From Vibrio sp. Y2-5 (GTDB lineage Bacteria > Pseudomonadota > Gammaproteobacteria > Enterobacterales > Vibrionaceae): a stretch of DNA of 64,000 bases. The notes under the pieces are model-generated. The model ran no database searches, was not told the origin of the DNA, and saw nothing but the letters and a program-made list of their open reading frames with translations. Positions 19,240 through 28,089 of this stretch are shown in pieces. Numbering within the stretch: the stretch's first letter is position 1; each line of letters begins with the position of its first letter. The stretch lies in NCBI RefSeq assembly GCF_014596725.1, contig NZ_JACVEG010000002.1:1-64000 (forward strand), in the 5' to 3' direction. The translations under genes and the position numbers were made by a program.

Positions 19240-20754
19240 ATGGACTTCTCATTATTGTTAGACGCATTACAAGTTATCTTTGTACCTGCGAACTTTATCT
19301 TGATCATCGTCGGTATGTTCTTGGGTGTGTGTTTTGGTACACTTCCGGGTATCAGTTCCTCAATGGGTATCGTTCTGATGATCCCATTCACCTATTACAT
19401 GGGGATCTACCCTTCTATTATTCTGCTTGTTGCGTTGTATGCTGGTTCCGCTTACGGAGGCTCAATTACTGCAATACTATTCAACACACCGGGAACAGCA
19501 GAGTCGGTAGCGACCACATTTGACGGTTACCCAATGGCACAACAAGGCAAAGCTGGTAAAGCTCTTGGGCTTGCTATGTCTGGATCTTCATTCGGTGGCA
19601 TCTTTTCCGTATTAGTCATGCTATTTCTGGCACCCGCACTGTCTACCATCGCATTAGAAATCCAAAGTGCTGAATACTTTGCCCTCACTCTTCTTGGTAT
19701 GGCATGTATCTCTTCTGTGGGTTCAAAAAACCTTGGAAAAGCACTTGCTACAGGCCTTATCGGTATTCTTATCGCAATGGTTGGTATGGACCCAATGACC
19801 GGGGTTTCTCGCCTGACATTTGGCAGACTGGAATTCCTTAATGGTATTGAATATATCCCTATCATGATCGGTTCATTCGCCATGGCAGAGGTATTCAAAC
19901 AAATCATTGACCGTGCAAATAACAACAATAATACGACTGGTGACACTGGCAAAGTCTCGCTTGAAAGCATCAGCCTTAAAGAGTTCTGGTCTTACAAGGC
20001 TACTGTGCTTAAGTCTGCTATCATCGGCACTGCTGTTGGTATCTTACCGGGTACAGGCGGCTCAATTGCTTCTATCGTTAGTTATGGCGAAGCCGCTCGC
20101 TCAAGTAAACATAAAGAACAGTTTGGTAAAGGTGCGGAAGAAGGTGTACTAGCTCCAGAAACAGCAAACAATGCTGCGGGTGGCGGTGCGATGATTCCAA
20201 CGTTGGTACTGGGAATTCCAGGTTCACCAACAACCGCGATCATTCTTGCTGCATTGGTATTGCAAGGTTTGCAACCTGGACCACAGTTGATGACAGAGCA
20301 ACCTTTACTGCTTTACTGCATCTTCTTCTCAATGTTGATTGCAAGCATCATCGTGTTCTTCAGTGGTCGTATTGCGGTGAAAGCATTCGCGGCAGTTCTT
20401 AGATTACCTTACGGCTTAATTGCTCCAATGATTGTGATGTTCTCAATTATTGGTGCTTATGCAAGAACGAACGATGTGTTCCAAATCTGGATTATGTTAG
20501 CGTTTGGTATTTTCGGCTACTTTGTTAAGAAATTTAAGTTCTCTTCTGCTTCTTTAATTTTGGGTATTGTATTGGGAAATATGATGGAAGAGACCTTCCG
20601 TCGCCAACTACTTATTTCAAATGGTGACTATTTATCTTTCTTCCAACGTCCAATTACCGTTATTATTTTTATTGCTGTAGTGGGCATGATCTTCTGGCCA
20701 ATGATTAGCTCAAAGCTTGCTATAAGAAAGGAAAAGAAAATAGCTTCAGCTTAA
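19240..20754 (+). CDS. tctA: Tripartite tricarboxylate transporter large permease (TctA)
   Basis: A 504-residue protein with about 11-12 TM helices. Both family signatures are visible: GTLPGISSSMGIVLMIPFTY near residues 30-50 and the duplicated GILPGTGGSIASIVSYG around 263-280, with APETANNAAGGGAMIPTLVLGIPGSPTTA following. It forms the translocation pore with TctB. The last gene before the hairpin terminator at 20788-20823. Confidence 0.96.
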   Translation: MDFSLLLDALQVIFVPANFILIIVGMFLGVCFGTLPGISSSMGIVLMIPFTYYMGIYPSIILLVALYAGSAYGGSITAILFNTPGTAESVATTFDGYPMAQQGKAGKALGLAMSGSSFGGIFSVLVMLFLAPALSTIALEIQSAEYFALTLLGMACISSVGSKNLGKALATGLIGILIAMVGMDPMTGVSRLTFGRLEFLNGIEYIPIMIGSFAMAEVFKQIIDRANNNNNTTGDTGKVSLESISLKEFWSYKATVLKSAIIGTAVGILPGTGGSIASIVSYGEAARSSKHKEQFGKGAEEGVLAPETANNAAGGGAMIPTLVLGIPGSPTTAIILAALVLQGLQPGPQLMTEQPLLLYCIFFSMLIASIIVFFSGRIAVKAFAAVLRLPYGLIAPMIVMFSIIGAYARTNDVFQIWIMLAFGIFGYFVKKFKFSSASLILGIVLGNMMEETFRRQLLISNGDYLSFFQRPITVIIFIAVVGMIFWPMISSKLAIRKEKKIASA

Positions 20755-20787
20755 ATCGAATTAAACATAACCTAAATTGATCTTAAA

Positions 20788-20823
20788 AGAAGCCGTTGCA
20801 TAATATGTAACGGCTTTATTTTT
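20788..20823 (+). terminator. Terminator after tctA
   Basis: An 8-bp GC-containing stem (AAGCCGTT / AACGGCTT), extendable inward by three pairs, with an AT-rich loop and followed by TATTTTTA. It separates tctCBA from prpF, which therefore needs its own promoter. Confidence 0.75.
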
Positions 20824-20877
20824 ATACCTATTTCATTTTTATCTGAAATTAGTAAACAAATAGGAAGCGTAATTTTA

Positions 20878-20897
20878 TCCATTACGTTCATAGTATC
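20878..20897 (+). promoter_or_regulatory. Candidate operator upstream of the prpF-like gene
   Basis: TCCATTACGTTCATAGTATC matches the site at 17596-17615 in front of tctC at 17 of 20 positions, and both are preceded by ATTTT plus one purine. It lies about 100 bp before the PrpF start and after the tctA terminator, so a shared regulator for the two rightward units is likely. Confidence 0.5.
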
Positions 20898-20998
20898 TTT
20901 TATTTCCCAAGCAACTCGCTTTGATTATCGCAATTCTCTCTCTTCATTTATCCGAATATAGCCTGACTCCACACAAACAATCTATTAATGAGGATCTT

Positions 20999-22054
20999 AT
21001 GACTGAGCAAAAGCTGCCATGTACTCTAATGAGAGGCGGTACTTCCCGCGGGCCCTATTTCCTTTCTACCGATTTACCACAAAGCCAAGAAGAAATAGCC
21101 AAAATTTTAGTGAATGTAATGGGTTCAGGTCACGAACTCCAAGTAGAAGGCATTGGTGGTGGCAATAGTTTAACCAGTAAAGTAGCGATTGTCGGCCCCT
21201 CCAACCAACCAGATGTTGACGTTGATTATTTGTTTGCTCAAGTAGGCATAGAAGAGCGAACTGTCGATTTTTCACCTAACTGCGGAAATATTCTCTCTGG
21301 TGTTGGCCCTTTTGCAATTGAAAAAGGATTGGTTGAAGTTCAAGGAGAAATGACAACGGTAAAAATCCGCAACGTGAATACCAACAAAATCATTCACGCG
21401 AACGTACAAACACCAAACGGAAAAGTAAGCTACGAGGGTGACACCTATATCAGTGGTGTAAATAGCCCAGGAGCGCCAATTGAACTTAACTTCATCGGCG
21501 TTGAAGGCGCGAAAACGGGCAAGCTATTTCCCACTGGGAATACCACCGACCACATTGGCGAATTTAGTATTAGTTGTATTGATGCAGCCATCCCCGTAAT
21601 GATTGTTGATGCGACACAATTCGGTAAAACGGGTTATGAATCTCCTGCTGAACTGGATGCCGATACTGAATTCACGAATAAACTTGAAGCACTGCGTTGC
21701 CAAGCTGGTGAGATGATGGGGCTTGGAGATGTATCAGAAAAAGTGATACCTAAACCTGTATTAATTGCTAAGCCAGCCAGCAGCCGCGGTACAATCTGCG
21801 CTCGATATTATGTACCCAAACGTTGCCACAAAGCGATTGCAGTTACAGGAAGTATTGCTATTACCATGTCACTTTGTCATGACGGAACGGTAAGTTCAGA
21901 TTTGCTTAAGTTAGAAGAGAAACTTGTAGAATGTTGCATTGAACATCCATCTGGTTTTATCGATCTTAAAATTGCCAGAGAAGGCGATAAGGTATCTTCT
22001 GTTTCTTTAATCCGAACGGCTAAGAAAATTTTTGAAGGCTACGTATCACTTTAA
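20999..22054 (+). CDS. PrpF-family aconitate isomerase-like protein
   Basis: A 351-residue member of the PrpF family (diaminopimelate-epimerase-like fold), which moves double bonds in methylaconitate, aconitate or oxalomesaconate. The catalytic pair of PrpF appears as Lys61 (GGGNSLTSKV) and Cys95 (SPNCGNILSG). The N-terminal RGGTSRGPYF is the family signature. The ATG at 20999 has GAGG upstream; the longer frame from 20921 lacks support. No prpBCD genes are nearby, so 2-methylcitrate metabolism is unlikely. With TctCBA and AcnB present, conversion of trans- to cis-aconitate fits best. 4-oxalomesaconate tautomerase is an alternative. Confidence 0.88.
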   Translation: MTEQKLPCTLMRGGTSRGPYFLSTDLPQSQEEIAKILVNVMGSGHELQVEGIGGGNSLTSKVAIVGPSNQPDVDVDYLFAQVGIEERTVDFSPNCGNILSGVGPFAIEKGLVEVQGEMTTVKIRNVNTNKIIHANVQTPNGKVSYEGDTYISGVNSPGAPIELNFIGVEGAKTGKLFPTGNTTDHIGEFSISCIDAAIPVMIVDATQFGKTGYESPAELDADTEFTNKLEALRCQAGEMMGLGDVSEKVIPKPVLIAKPASSRGTICARYYVPKRCHKAIAVTGSIAITMSLCHDGTVSSDLLKLEEKLVECCIEHPSGFIDLKIAREGDKVSSVSLIRTAKKIFEGYVSL

Positions 22055-22064
22055 AATGACAAAT

Positions 22065-22102
22065 CCTCAGTGACATACCTCATATATAGTATGTCACTGA
22101 GG
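22065..22102. terminator. Perfect 14-bp hairpin between convergent prpF-like and regulator genes
   Basis: CCTCAGTGACATAC and its exact reverse complement flank a ten-base loop, midway between two converging genes. No strong T-run on either side, but the stem is long and it can serve both directions. Confidence 0.6.
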
Positions 22103-22113
22103 ACATCAACAAT

Positions 22114-22812
22114 TTAACCTTTCTGCTTATTATATACTTTGCGAAATACTCGCTGAGGCCGGCCTACTTTTCCATATTCAATATCCGCAACAAGCTGACC
22201 TATATTCGTTGCATATTCTAAATATCTTCTGGCAGTTGTTCTGCTAATTGTCGTTTTCTCACTAATATCTACAGAGGTATAACTTTCACCATTATCGAAT
22301 GCTTCCAATACCCTTTGCAGAGTAATTGAATCAATCCCTTTTGGTCGTTTGGTCATGCTGTCAGAATTGAGGTGTGTATTGTATATCCGTTTCACAAACG
22401 ACTGGTTGATATTCTCACCTTTCTCAATATACACGCTACGATTAAACTCAAAATAGCGTTCTAATGAGTCAGTAACCTGCTCCAAAGAGAAGGGTTTTAA
22501 CAAGTAATCAAAAGCACCGTATCGGACAGTTGTAACTGCAGTCTGAGAATCATTGGCAGCTGTTACAAAAATAACATCGACTGGATTGTCCTTGGCTCGT
22601 AAATATTTTAACAGATCAAGACCCGTACCATCAGGAAGGAAGTTGTCTAGAATAATTAACGCAGGTTTAAGATGGTTAATCATCACCTTCGCTTCAGCTA
22701 TGGTCGGGGCTATGCCAATCACTTGGTAAGGATAAAGTCCAGAAATATGCTCGGATAACATACTGGACATTTCTTTAATGTCCTCAACTATTAAGACTGG
22801 AATGTTAAACAT
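22114..22812 (-). CDS. CitB/DcuR-family response regulator
   Basis: A 232-residue two-component regulator. The receiver domain has the acidic pocket (ED at 10-11), phosphoacceptor Asp56 (LIILDNFLPDGTG) and Lys106 (LLKPF). The C-terminal part carries the CitB-type helix-turn-helix (SYTSVDISEKTTISRTTARRYLEY) preceded by the family's RPKGID linker. It is the natural partner of the CitA-like kinase at 15866-17497 and probably binds the repeated site before tctC and prpF. It ends convergently with prpF. Confidence 0.92.
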   Translation of the reverse strand: MFNIPVLIVEDIKEMSSMLSEHISGLYPYQVIGIAPTIAEAKVMINHLKPALIILDNFLPDGTGLDLLKYLRAKDNPVDVIFVTAANDSQTAVTTVRYGAFDYLLKPFSLEQVTDSLERYFEFNRSVYIEKGENINQSFVKRIYNTHLNSDSMTKRPKGIDSITLQRVLEAFDNGESYTSVDISEKTTISRTTARRYLEYATNIGQLVADIEYGKVGRPQRVFRKVYNKQKG

Positions 22813-23213
22813 AGTATGCTCGCTCTAAATACATAAAATTTGTGCACTAAGTTTCATTATTATAATCGTGCTAAAAAAATACCTTTTCTACTAATGTGGC
22901 TGAGCACGCACACTATACTCAGTTGACTTAACTAAAACGTAGACTTGTGTACGTAATTTTTTGGCCACAATAACCAGTATGGTTTTAATGGTATTAATTA
23001 TTAGCGGTGAGGGTGAAAGCAATAATATATGAACGGCTATTGCCGAGAGATGAGATGAGTCAAACTACCACGTGAAACATTGAATCTGATTATAGGTCGC
23101 AGTACATACTATAAGGTTAACAGTAAGGTATCTTTAAGCGTCAAATCCAACCACCAGCATACCCACAAGTAAAAGTGGCATACCGGCATGTTGGATCACC
23201 TATCACCACCGAC
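22813..23213. other. Intergenic region, nothing recognised
   Basis: About 400 AT-rich bases between the response regulator promoter side and the DUF2127 gene. No credible frame or hairpin found. The short plus-strand frame at 23175-23360 overlaps the DUF2127 gene and is judged a shadow. Confidence 0.35.
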
Positions 23214-23693
23214 TCAAACTTCCTCAGATACCACACGCCTCTCTTTTCGTTTGATCAACAGAATACGCGCCATGTACCAGACAACTACGACATTCACCAA
23301 GAAAATACCAACCCCGATAGCACTAATATGAGTAACCATTTCATAAATTTCGAAAGGTAAATAAACACCACCACTTATCAGGGCAAACCACTCAATCCAA
23401 ACAAAACCTCGCCACAGCCCATACGCTTCAACAAAGCGAATCATTGCATATACAAAGACACCGATAGATAGAATCAGTATTTTCCCTTCCGGTAATGTGC
23501 TCATATCGTGGATAAACAAACTGGGAATACGGCCAGCTGGATTCAAATGGGCATGGCTCACAATGGTTTCAGCCACGCGTTGAAGATTCTGCCCTGCCAA
23601 AACATGAAGCCCAAAGGCAACGATAAGAGAAAGAAGACCTTTAAATGCTTCTAAAGCCGCAATGGCCTTTAAACCTTTTTGAGAAGAAGTCAT
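23214..23693 (-). CDS. DUF2127-family membrane protein
   Basis: A 159-residue inner-membrane protein with four hydrophobic helices and the DUF2127 pattern: GLKAIAALEAFKGLLSLIVAFG at the start, KILILSIGVFVYAMIRFVEAYGLW in the middle and EWFALISGGVYLPFEIYE before the last helix. The ATG at 23693 is chosen for its GAGG Shine-Dalgarno. Function of the family unknown. It stands alone, upstream of tcyP on the leftward map but separated by the terminator at 23835-23861. Confidence 0.85.
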   Translation of the reverse strand: MTSSQKGLKAIAALEAFKGLLSLIVAFGLHVLAGQNLQRVAETIVSHAHLNPAGRIPSLFIHDMSTLPEGKILILSIGVFVYAMIRFVEAYGLWRGFVWIEWFALISGGVYLPFEIYEMVTHISAIGVGIFLVNVVVVWYMARILLIKRKERRVVSEEV

Positions 23694-23834
23694 ACCCACC
23701 TCGGGAAACTCAAAATGCATAGCAATCAGACGGCAGTCATCAATATAAGTTCCTATGATCATCGACTACCTTCTGCCACTTTTCCACTTTACCACTTTAC
23801 CAACCAATTTCTGAACGAAACAGCTAGAAACAAA

Positions 23835-23861
23835 AAAGGCAGGTTTCAATTACCTGCCTTT
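23835..23861 (-). terminator. Rho-independent terminator of tcyP
   Basis: A ten-bp stem (AAAGGCAGGT / ACCTGCCTTT) with a seven-base loop, followed in the leftward direction by a run of T. It lies 24 bases past the tcyP stop. Confidence 0.8.
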
Positions 23862-23884
23862 ATAAAATCAATTAACGTATTTTC

Positions 23885-25258
23885 TTATGCTTTTTGAGTT
23901 TGCAGCTCTTCGTCTGAAACTGTTTCACCCAAAATTCGACTCGTGATAGTACCCGCCGTCATTGCACCTGAAACGTTTAGCGCCGTACGTGCCATATCGA
24001 TTAGCGGTTCAATCGAGATAAGCAAAGCAGCAATTGTTACTGGTAAGCCCATCGCTGGCAGAACAATCAATGCCGCAAATGTCGCACCACCACCCACACC
24101 AGCAATACCGAATGAGCTAATCGTGATCATCGCAACCAGAGAAACAATGAAGTGAATGCTCAGTGGGTCAATACCAACACTAGGCGCAACCATCACAGCC
24201 AACATCGCGGGATAGATACCCGCACAACCATTCTGACCGATTGTCGCGCCGAATGAAGCCGATAGGTTTGCTATCGCAGGCGGAACACGTAACTTCTCAA
24301 TTTGCGCTTCCACGTTTAGCGGAATCGTTGCCGCAGAACTGCGTGAAGTGAAGGCAAACGTCAGCACTGGCAGAATTTTAGTGAAGTACTCTTTCGGACT
24401 TACACCAACAAAAGAAACCAACACACCGTGCACCACAAACATCAAAGCAATAGCGACATAAGAAGCGACAATGAAGCTCAAAAGATTCAAAATGTCTGAC
24501 GCGCTAGACGTCGCCACCACTTTTGTCATCAATGCAGCAACACCGTATGGAGTCAGTGCCATGATCATTTTTACAAGGCGCATAACTACAAACTGAGCGT
24601 TTTCCACAAAGCTACGGATAGACGATGCTGACTCTTCTTTTTCAATCATCACTTTGCGTGCTGCAATACCCGTTAGAACACCGAAAATAACCACGGCAAT
24701 GATTGATGTTGAACGAGCGCCAGTTAAATCAGCAAACGGGTTTGTTGGAATAAAGCTGATGAGCATTTGAGGAATAGTCAGATCGCTTACGCTAGCAGAA
24801 CGGCTTTCCAGTACCGCAATACGGGCAGTTTCACGCGCACCTTCCGTCAGGCCTTCTGCACTCAAACCAAATACATGGGCAATACCAATACCGATAAACG
24901 CAGAGATTGCCGTGGTGAAAAGAAGCACACCAATGGTTAGAGCAGAAATTTTGCCCAGTGAACCGCCTTTCTCCAGTTTTACAACCGCAGAAATCATGGA
25001 AACGAGAACAAGTGGCATGATGACCATTTTCAGCAAACCGACATAACCGCTGCCAACCACTTTTACCCAGTCTAGGATTTGACTAACAACAGGGTTACTT
25101 TCACCGAAAATGAGTTGCAGACCAAGACCAAATAAGCTGCCTGACACAAGGCCCAAAAGAACTAGACGTGAAAGTGTGTGTGTTTTTTGCTGCTGTTTAA
25201 ACAACAAGAAGAGAATACCGGTAAATACTGCTAAAGCAGCGATAACCGCAACTGACAT
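23885..25258 (-). CDS. tcyP: L-cystine:cation symporter (TcyP/YdjN)
   Basis: A 457-residue DAACS-family inner-membrane symporter. Long stretches match E. coli TcyP by eye, including ILSFIPxNPFADLTGA, LMTKVVA, VLTFAFTSRSSAATIPLNVEAQ, SFGATIGQNGCAGIYPAMLAVMVAP and AGVGGGATFAALIVLPAMGLPVT. The SRSSA and NG-type loops are the substrate-binding hairpins. The ATG at 25258 is chosen because of GAGGA seven bases upstream. The longer frame reaches 25372. The role is sodium- or proton-coupled cystine uptake. Confidence 0.94.
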   Translation of the reverse strand: MSVAVIAALAVFTGILFLLFKQQQKTHTLSRLVLLGLVSGSLFGLGLQLIFGESNPVVSQILDWVKVVGSGYVGLLKMVIMPLVLVSMISAVVKLEKGGSLGKISALTIGVLLFTTAISAFIGIGIAHVFGLSAEGLTEGARETARIAVLESRSASVSDLTIPQMLISFIPTNPFADLTGARSTSIIAVVIFGVLTGIAARKVMIEKEESASSIRSFVENAQFVVMRLVKMIMALTPYGVAALMTKVVATSSASDILNLLSFIVASYVAIALMFVVHGVLVSFVGVSPKEYFTKILPVLTFAFTSRSSAATIPLNVEAQIEKLRVPPAIANLSASFGATIGQNGCAGIYPAMLAVMVAPSVGIDPLSIHFIVSLVAMITISSFGIAGVGGGATFAALIVLPAMGLPVTIAALLISIEPLIDMARTALNVSGAMTAGTITSRILGETVSDEELQTQKA

Positions 25259-25348
25259 ACTGCATTCCTCAGACATTGGAAAATGGGAGGTTAGATATAA
25301 TTCTAACAAAGGAGCGTAAAGTAGTTGTTTATGCTGCATTAATCCAAT

Positions 25349-25360
25349 GAACATTTGTTC
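25349..25360. promoter_or_regulatory. Small palindrome upstream of tcyP
   Basis: GAACATTTGTTC is a perfect 12-bp palindrome about 90 bp before the tcyP start, with CCAA/TTGG partly extending it. It could be an operator for a cysteine-responsive regulator; this is only a suggestion from position and symmetry. Confidence 0.3.
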
Positions 25361-25802
25361 TTGGATATGCAAAATTGTTCTTAATCGTTCAATCGAAACA
25401 ACAAATGGTCAGTAGCAACGGAACCAAGCCAAACCGTTTCATAGATATCCATGAGTCTAGAAAGGGTTCATTAGGAAATGAACAATGACGTCTCAAGCAA
25501 TTTCAACTGGTATCCATAAGTTCTTATCATTCCCATAGATCGTCCAATAAATAGAAGAGACCGCTTCAATTTGAAATATTTTAACCATTAGTATGATGAA
25601 AGTAGGATAAGAAAAAACATCCATAAACTTTACTATTATATTTGCTGTCTTATTTAAATTTTACACACAATATCCCACTTACAAAGTAACAAGAATTACA
25701 ATTCCAACAAGCAATAACAGAGCATATTCAGAACACCATTAATAAGATTTTTCTCGACTATTTACCTAAGTTAAATAGAACCTAACAAAATAGAAAAATC
25801 AT
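25361..25802. other. AT-rich divergent intergenic region
   Basis: About 440 bases between tcyP and the outer-membrane protein gene. Highly AT-rich in its right half. No gene, no clear hairpin. It should hold the promoter of the rightward FapF-like gene. Confidence 0.4.
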
Positions 25803-26798
25803 ATGTTAATAAAATATAAATCGGTCGTTTTTCTTCCAGTGGTATTCAGCTTATTTCAACCCGTATTTGCTGAAGATAAAGATGAGGCGAAGCGCCCACA
25901 ATCCGTCAGTGACATAATTGAAAGACCAGGTGTTTTAACGCCAAAAGGTAAATTCGCTGTCGATACTTCAATAAGTTATACCCAAAATTCATCGAATAAG
26001 GTTTCCGTGGTGGGTTACACTATTTTGCCAACCCTTCTCGTAGGTAGAATAGAAGTCTCCGACTCGGATAGGACAACAATTACCACGGGGCTAACCATGC
26101 GCTACGGATTAACCCGAAGCACTGAATTGGAACTCCGGCTACCTTACGTTTATCGAAATGATCAAATCTCCACCAGACCCATACAAGACGGGGCTGAAGC
26201 AAACACCATCAATACGACCCTAGACGGTGGAGGCCTTGGCGATATTGAGTTTGCGCTTCGTCAACAACTCAATTTTGATACCACTCCCTATTGGGTAGCG
26301 GGCTTAATTGTGAAATCCGATTCGGGTAAATCCCCTTACGATGTTGAAGTCGATTCAACCACCAACTCGTTTTTGGAAGTCCCTACTGGTTCGGGTTTTT
26401 GGAGCGCAGAGCCTTCAATTTCCATGATCTTCCCCTCTGATCCCGCCGTCATCTATTCAAGCCTCAGCTACATCTACAACTTTAAAGACGATGTGGAAAT
26501 CGGCAACCAGCAGGTCGAAGTTGATTTAGGAGACACGATTTCACTCAGTGGTGGATTTGGTTTTGCTATTAACCCTGACTTTTCATTTTCCGTTGGGCTT
26601 AACCATAAAACCATATTGAAAAGCAAAATAAACGGTGTGGAAAATGACGATGCGAAGTTGCTCCAACTGGACTCCCTTAACTTTGGAATCAACTATGCGA
26701 TTAGTAAGAAAACATCACTGGGAATAAGCGCTCAAGCGGGTCTTACAGAAGACACTCCTGATTTCCAGCTCTCAGTAAGAGTACCTGTAACGTTTTAA
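25803..26798 (+). CDS. FapF-like outer-membrane beta-barrel protein
   Basis: A 331-residue protein with a signal peptide (cleaved near residue 21, PVFAED). A short plug-like N-terminal segment (PQSVSDIIERPGVLTPKGKFAVDTS) comes before an alternating-hydrophobic barrel with the transporter signature (YTILPTLLVGRIEVSDSDRTTITTGLTMRYGLTRSTELELRLPYVYR), and it ends in Phe (VPVTF), the usual outer-membrane barrel terminus. It resembles FapF, the amyloid secretion pore, though shorter (FapF is about 430). It converges with the C39 peptidase/subunit operon, sharing a bidirectional terminator, which supports the role. Confidence 0.72.
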   Translation: MLIKYKSVVFLPVVFSLFQPVFAEDKDEAKRPQSVSDIIERPGVLTPKGKFAVDTSISYTQNSSNKVSVVGYTILPTLLVGRIEVSDSDRTTITTGLTMRYGLTRSTELELRLPYVYRNDQISTRPIQDGAEANTINTTLDGGGLGDIEFALRQQLNFDTTPYWVAGLIVKSDSGKSPYDVEVDSTTNSFLEVPTGSGFWSAEPSISMIFPSDPAVIYSSLSYIYNFKDDVEIGNQQVEVDLGDTISLSGGFGFAINPDFSFSVGLNHKTILKSKINGVENDDAKLLQLDSLNFGINYAISKKTSLGISAQAGLTEDTPDFQLSVRVPVTF

Positions 26799-26799
26799 G

Positions 26800-26830
26800 A
26801 TATCCTTTCTACAAATAGTAGAAAGGATAT
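26800..26830. terminator. Bidirectional terminator between FapF-like and FapE-like genes
   Basis: A perfect 13-bp stem (ATATCCTTTCTAC and its reverse complement) with a five-base AT loop lies between the two converging stop codons. Confidence 0.75.
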
Positions 26831-26838
26831 AAAGGTTA

Positions 26839-27393
26839 TCAATAGAATCGAGCCATAACGGCTTCTTCAAGCTGCTTTGCCACACGTACTTGTTGCAACG
26901 CAGAACCTACCTGTGCGTCCACGTCAACAATCGTGCTCAAACCAATCACACTGTTATCCAGTGTATTTTGAACAATATTGGTGATAGAAGAAGCAGTGAC
27001 AACTTCAGGACGATATGAAGAAGAGATCTCATCGACAGAAATATGGTTTCCACCACCATTCTGAATGACGTTCACTAGGCCTACATCTTGTTGGCTTTGC
27101 TCGCTCGTAATGGCGAGGTTTTTCAAATTCCCATTCTTTATCACTAAATTGGCAATTCTTGAATTGAGCATCACATTACCATCAATGGCAGTCTTGATAC
27201 TCAAACCAATATTCACAATATAGTCATTTTGAAATTTAAACCCACCGCGATAACTGGCTAGTTGCTGGTCATCGAGGGGATTAACAGAGCCAACCATTAA
27301 CAGTGAGTCAGCGTTAGTATTTGGGTTCGCCACCACCTCTCCTACCGGAATATTTAAAGCTATCATGACTCCAAATAGGTAACGATATTTCAT
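26839..27393 (-). CDS. FapE-like secreted protein with double-glycine leader motif
   Basis: A 184-residue exported protein. A Sec-type signal covers about residues 1-23. Then PLDDQQLASYRGG (residues 39-51) fits the double-glycine consensus LSxxELxxIxGG cut by C39 peptidases. Two curli/Fap-like pieces follow (NVIQNGGGNHISV and NIVQNTLDNSVIG). ATG at 27393 is chosen because GGAGGG sits five bases upstream; the frame opens at a TTG overlapping the peptidase stop. Last gene of a four-gene operon, directly after the C39 peptidase. Likely a minor amyloid or assembly component; name by analogy only. Confidence 0.68.
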   Translation of the reverse strand: MKYRYLFGVMIALNIPVGEVVANPNTNADSLLMVGSVNPLDDQQLASYRGGFKFQNDYIVNIGLSIKTAIDGNVMLNSRIANLVIKNGNLKNLAITSEQSQQDVGLVNVIQNGGGNHISVDEISSSYRPEVVTASSITNIVQNTLDNSVIGLSTIVDVDAQVGSALQQVRVAKQLEEAVMARFY

Positions 27394-27410
27394 ACATCCC
27401 TCCATAGAAT

Positions 27411-28088
27411 TCAATACTGTCCTACGTTTGGCCGAAGAACACCGAGATTTCCGGAACTTGCTCTTATGACACCTTGCTTAATGGGCGACGACGCATATAC
27501 CGAAAAATCGTTATCCGTAATAAACGTGGTTCTTCCCACTTCAGCACGATTGCGAATAAGCAAAACAATTCCCTGATAGTGTTCCTCAAACCTTTCGTAC
27601 TTCATTTTCATAGTCCCTCTTGATGGATCACCCAAAATGACAAAACCATCATTCATTCCTTTAATCACAACAAAATGTAGGTAACCGTCGAAGTTAACCA
27701 GCGTAATTCCTGGTACACCAAGCTTACGGATTTTGTCTAAATTGAGTTTAAAGCCATCGGATTTAAGACCAACAGATTCCAAGTACATTTTCATATCCAG
27801 CAATGAAAATCCCTGCTGTTCAATAAGTTTTTTATCACCTTTATCAAACATACTCTGGAATATGTCTTGCTCTTCAGAAGGCATATCGTAATGAAAGGAA
27901 AGTAAGGATGCCAAAGCAGCTGAACCACAACTGAAATCGTATTTTTGGCGTAATACTTTGCCAAACACAACTTCACTGTAGCTCTTTACTGGCACTGAAA
28001 ATTGACCACGACTGGGCAGTATATTTAATGAGTGTGACGGTGCTGACACGAACAGCACCGTCACTATTAAAAAACGATAAACGTTCAT
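27411..28088 (-). CDS. Exported C39-family cysteine peptidase (FapD-like)
   Basis: A 225-residue papain-like peptidase with an N-terminal signal (residues 1-20), no ABC or membrane domain. The C39 active site is complete: Gln48 and Cys54 in QKYDFSCGSAALASLL, His138 in GYLHFVVIKG and Asp154 in ILGDPSRG. It starts one base after the stop of the preceding subunit gene (TAATATG), so translation is probably coupled. Likely substrates are the two neighbours with double-glycine motifs, processed in the periplasm. Corresponds to FapD of Pseudomonas fap operons. Confidence 0.86.
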   Translation of the reverse strand: MNVYRFLIVTVLFVSAPSHSLNILPSRGQFSVPVKSYSEVVFGKVLRQKYDFSCGSAALASLLSFHYDMPSEEQDIFQSMFDKGDKKLIEQQGFSLLDMKMYLESVGLKSDGFKLNLDKIRKLGVPGITLVNFDGYLHFVVIKGMNDGFVILGDPSRGTMKMKYERFEEHYQGIVLLIRNRAEVGRTTFITDNDFSVYASSPIKQGVIRASSGNLGVLRPNVGQY

Positions 28089-28089
28089 A

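Noticed and set aside
19527..19970. 147-codon minus-strand frame inside tctA
   Set aside because: Antisense to a strongly conserved permease gene; no Shine-Dalgarno and no recognisable domain.
20999..22054. Methylcitrate-cycle prpF
   Set aside because: No prpB, prpC or acnD lies near; the surroundings are a tricarboxylate transporter and its two-component system.
27411..28088. Bacteriocin ABC exporter
   Set aside because: The C39 domain stands alone with a Sec signal; there is no membrane or ATPase domain nearby.
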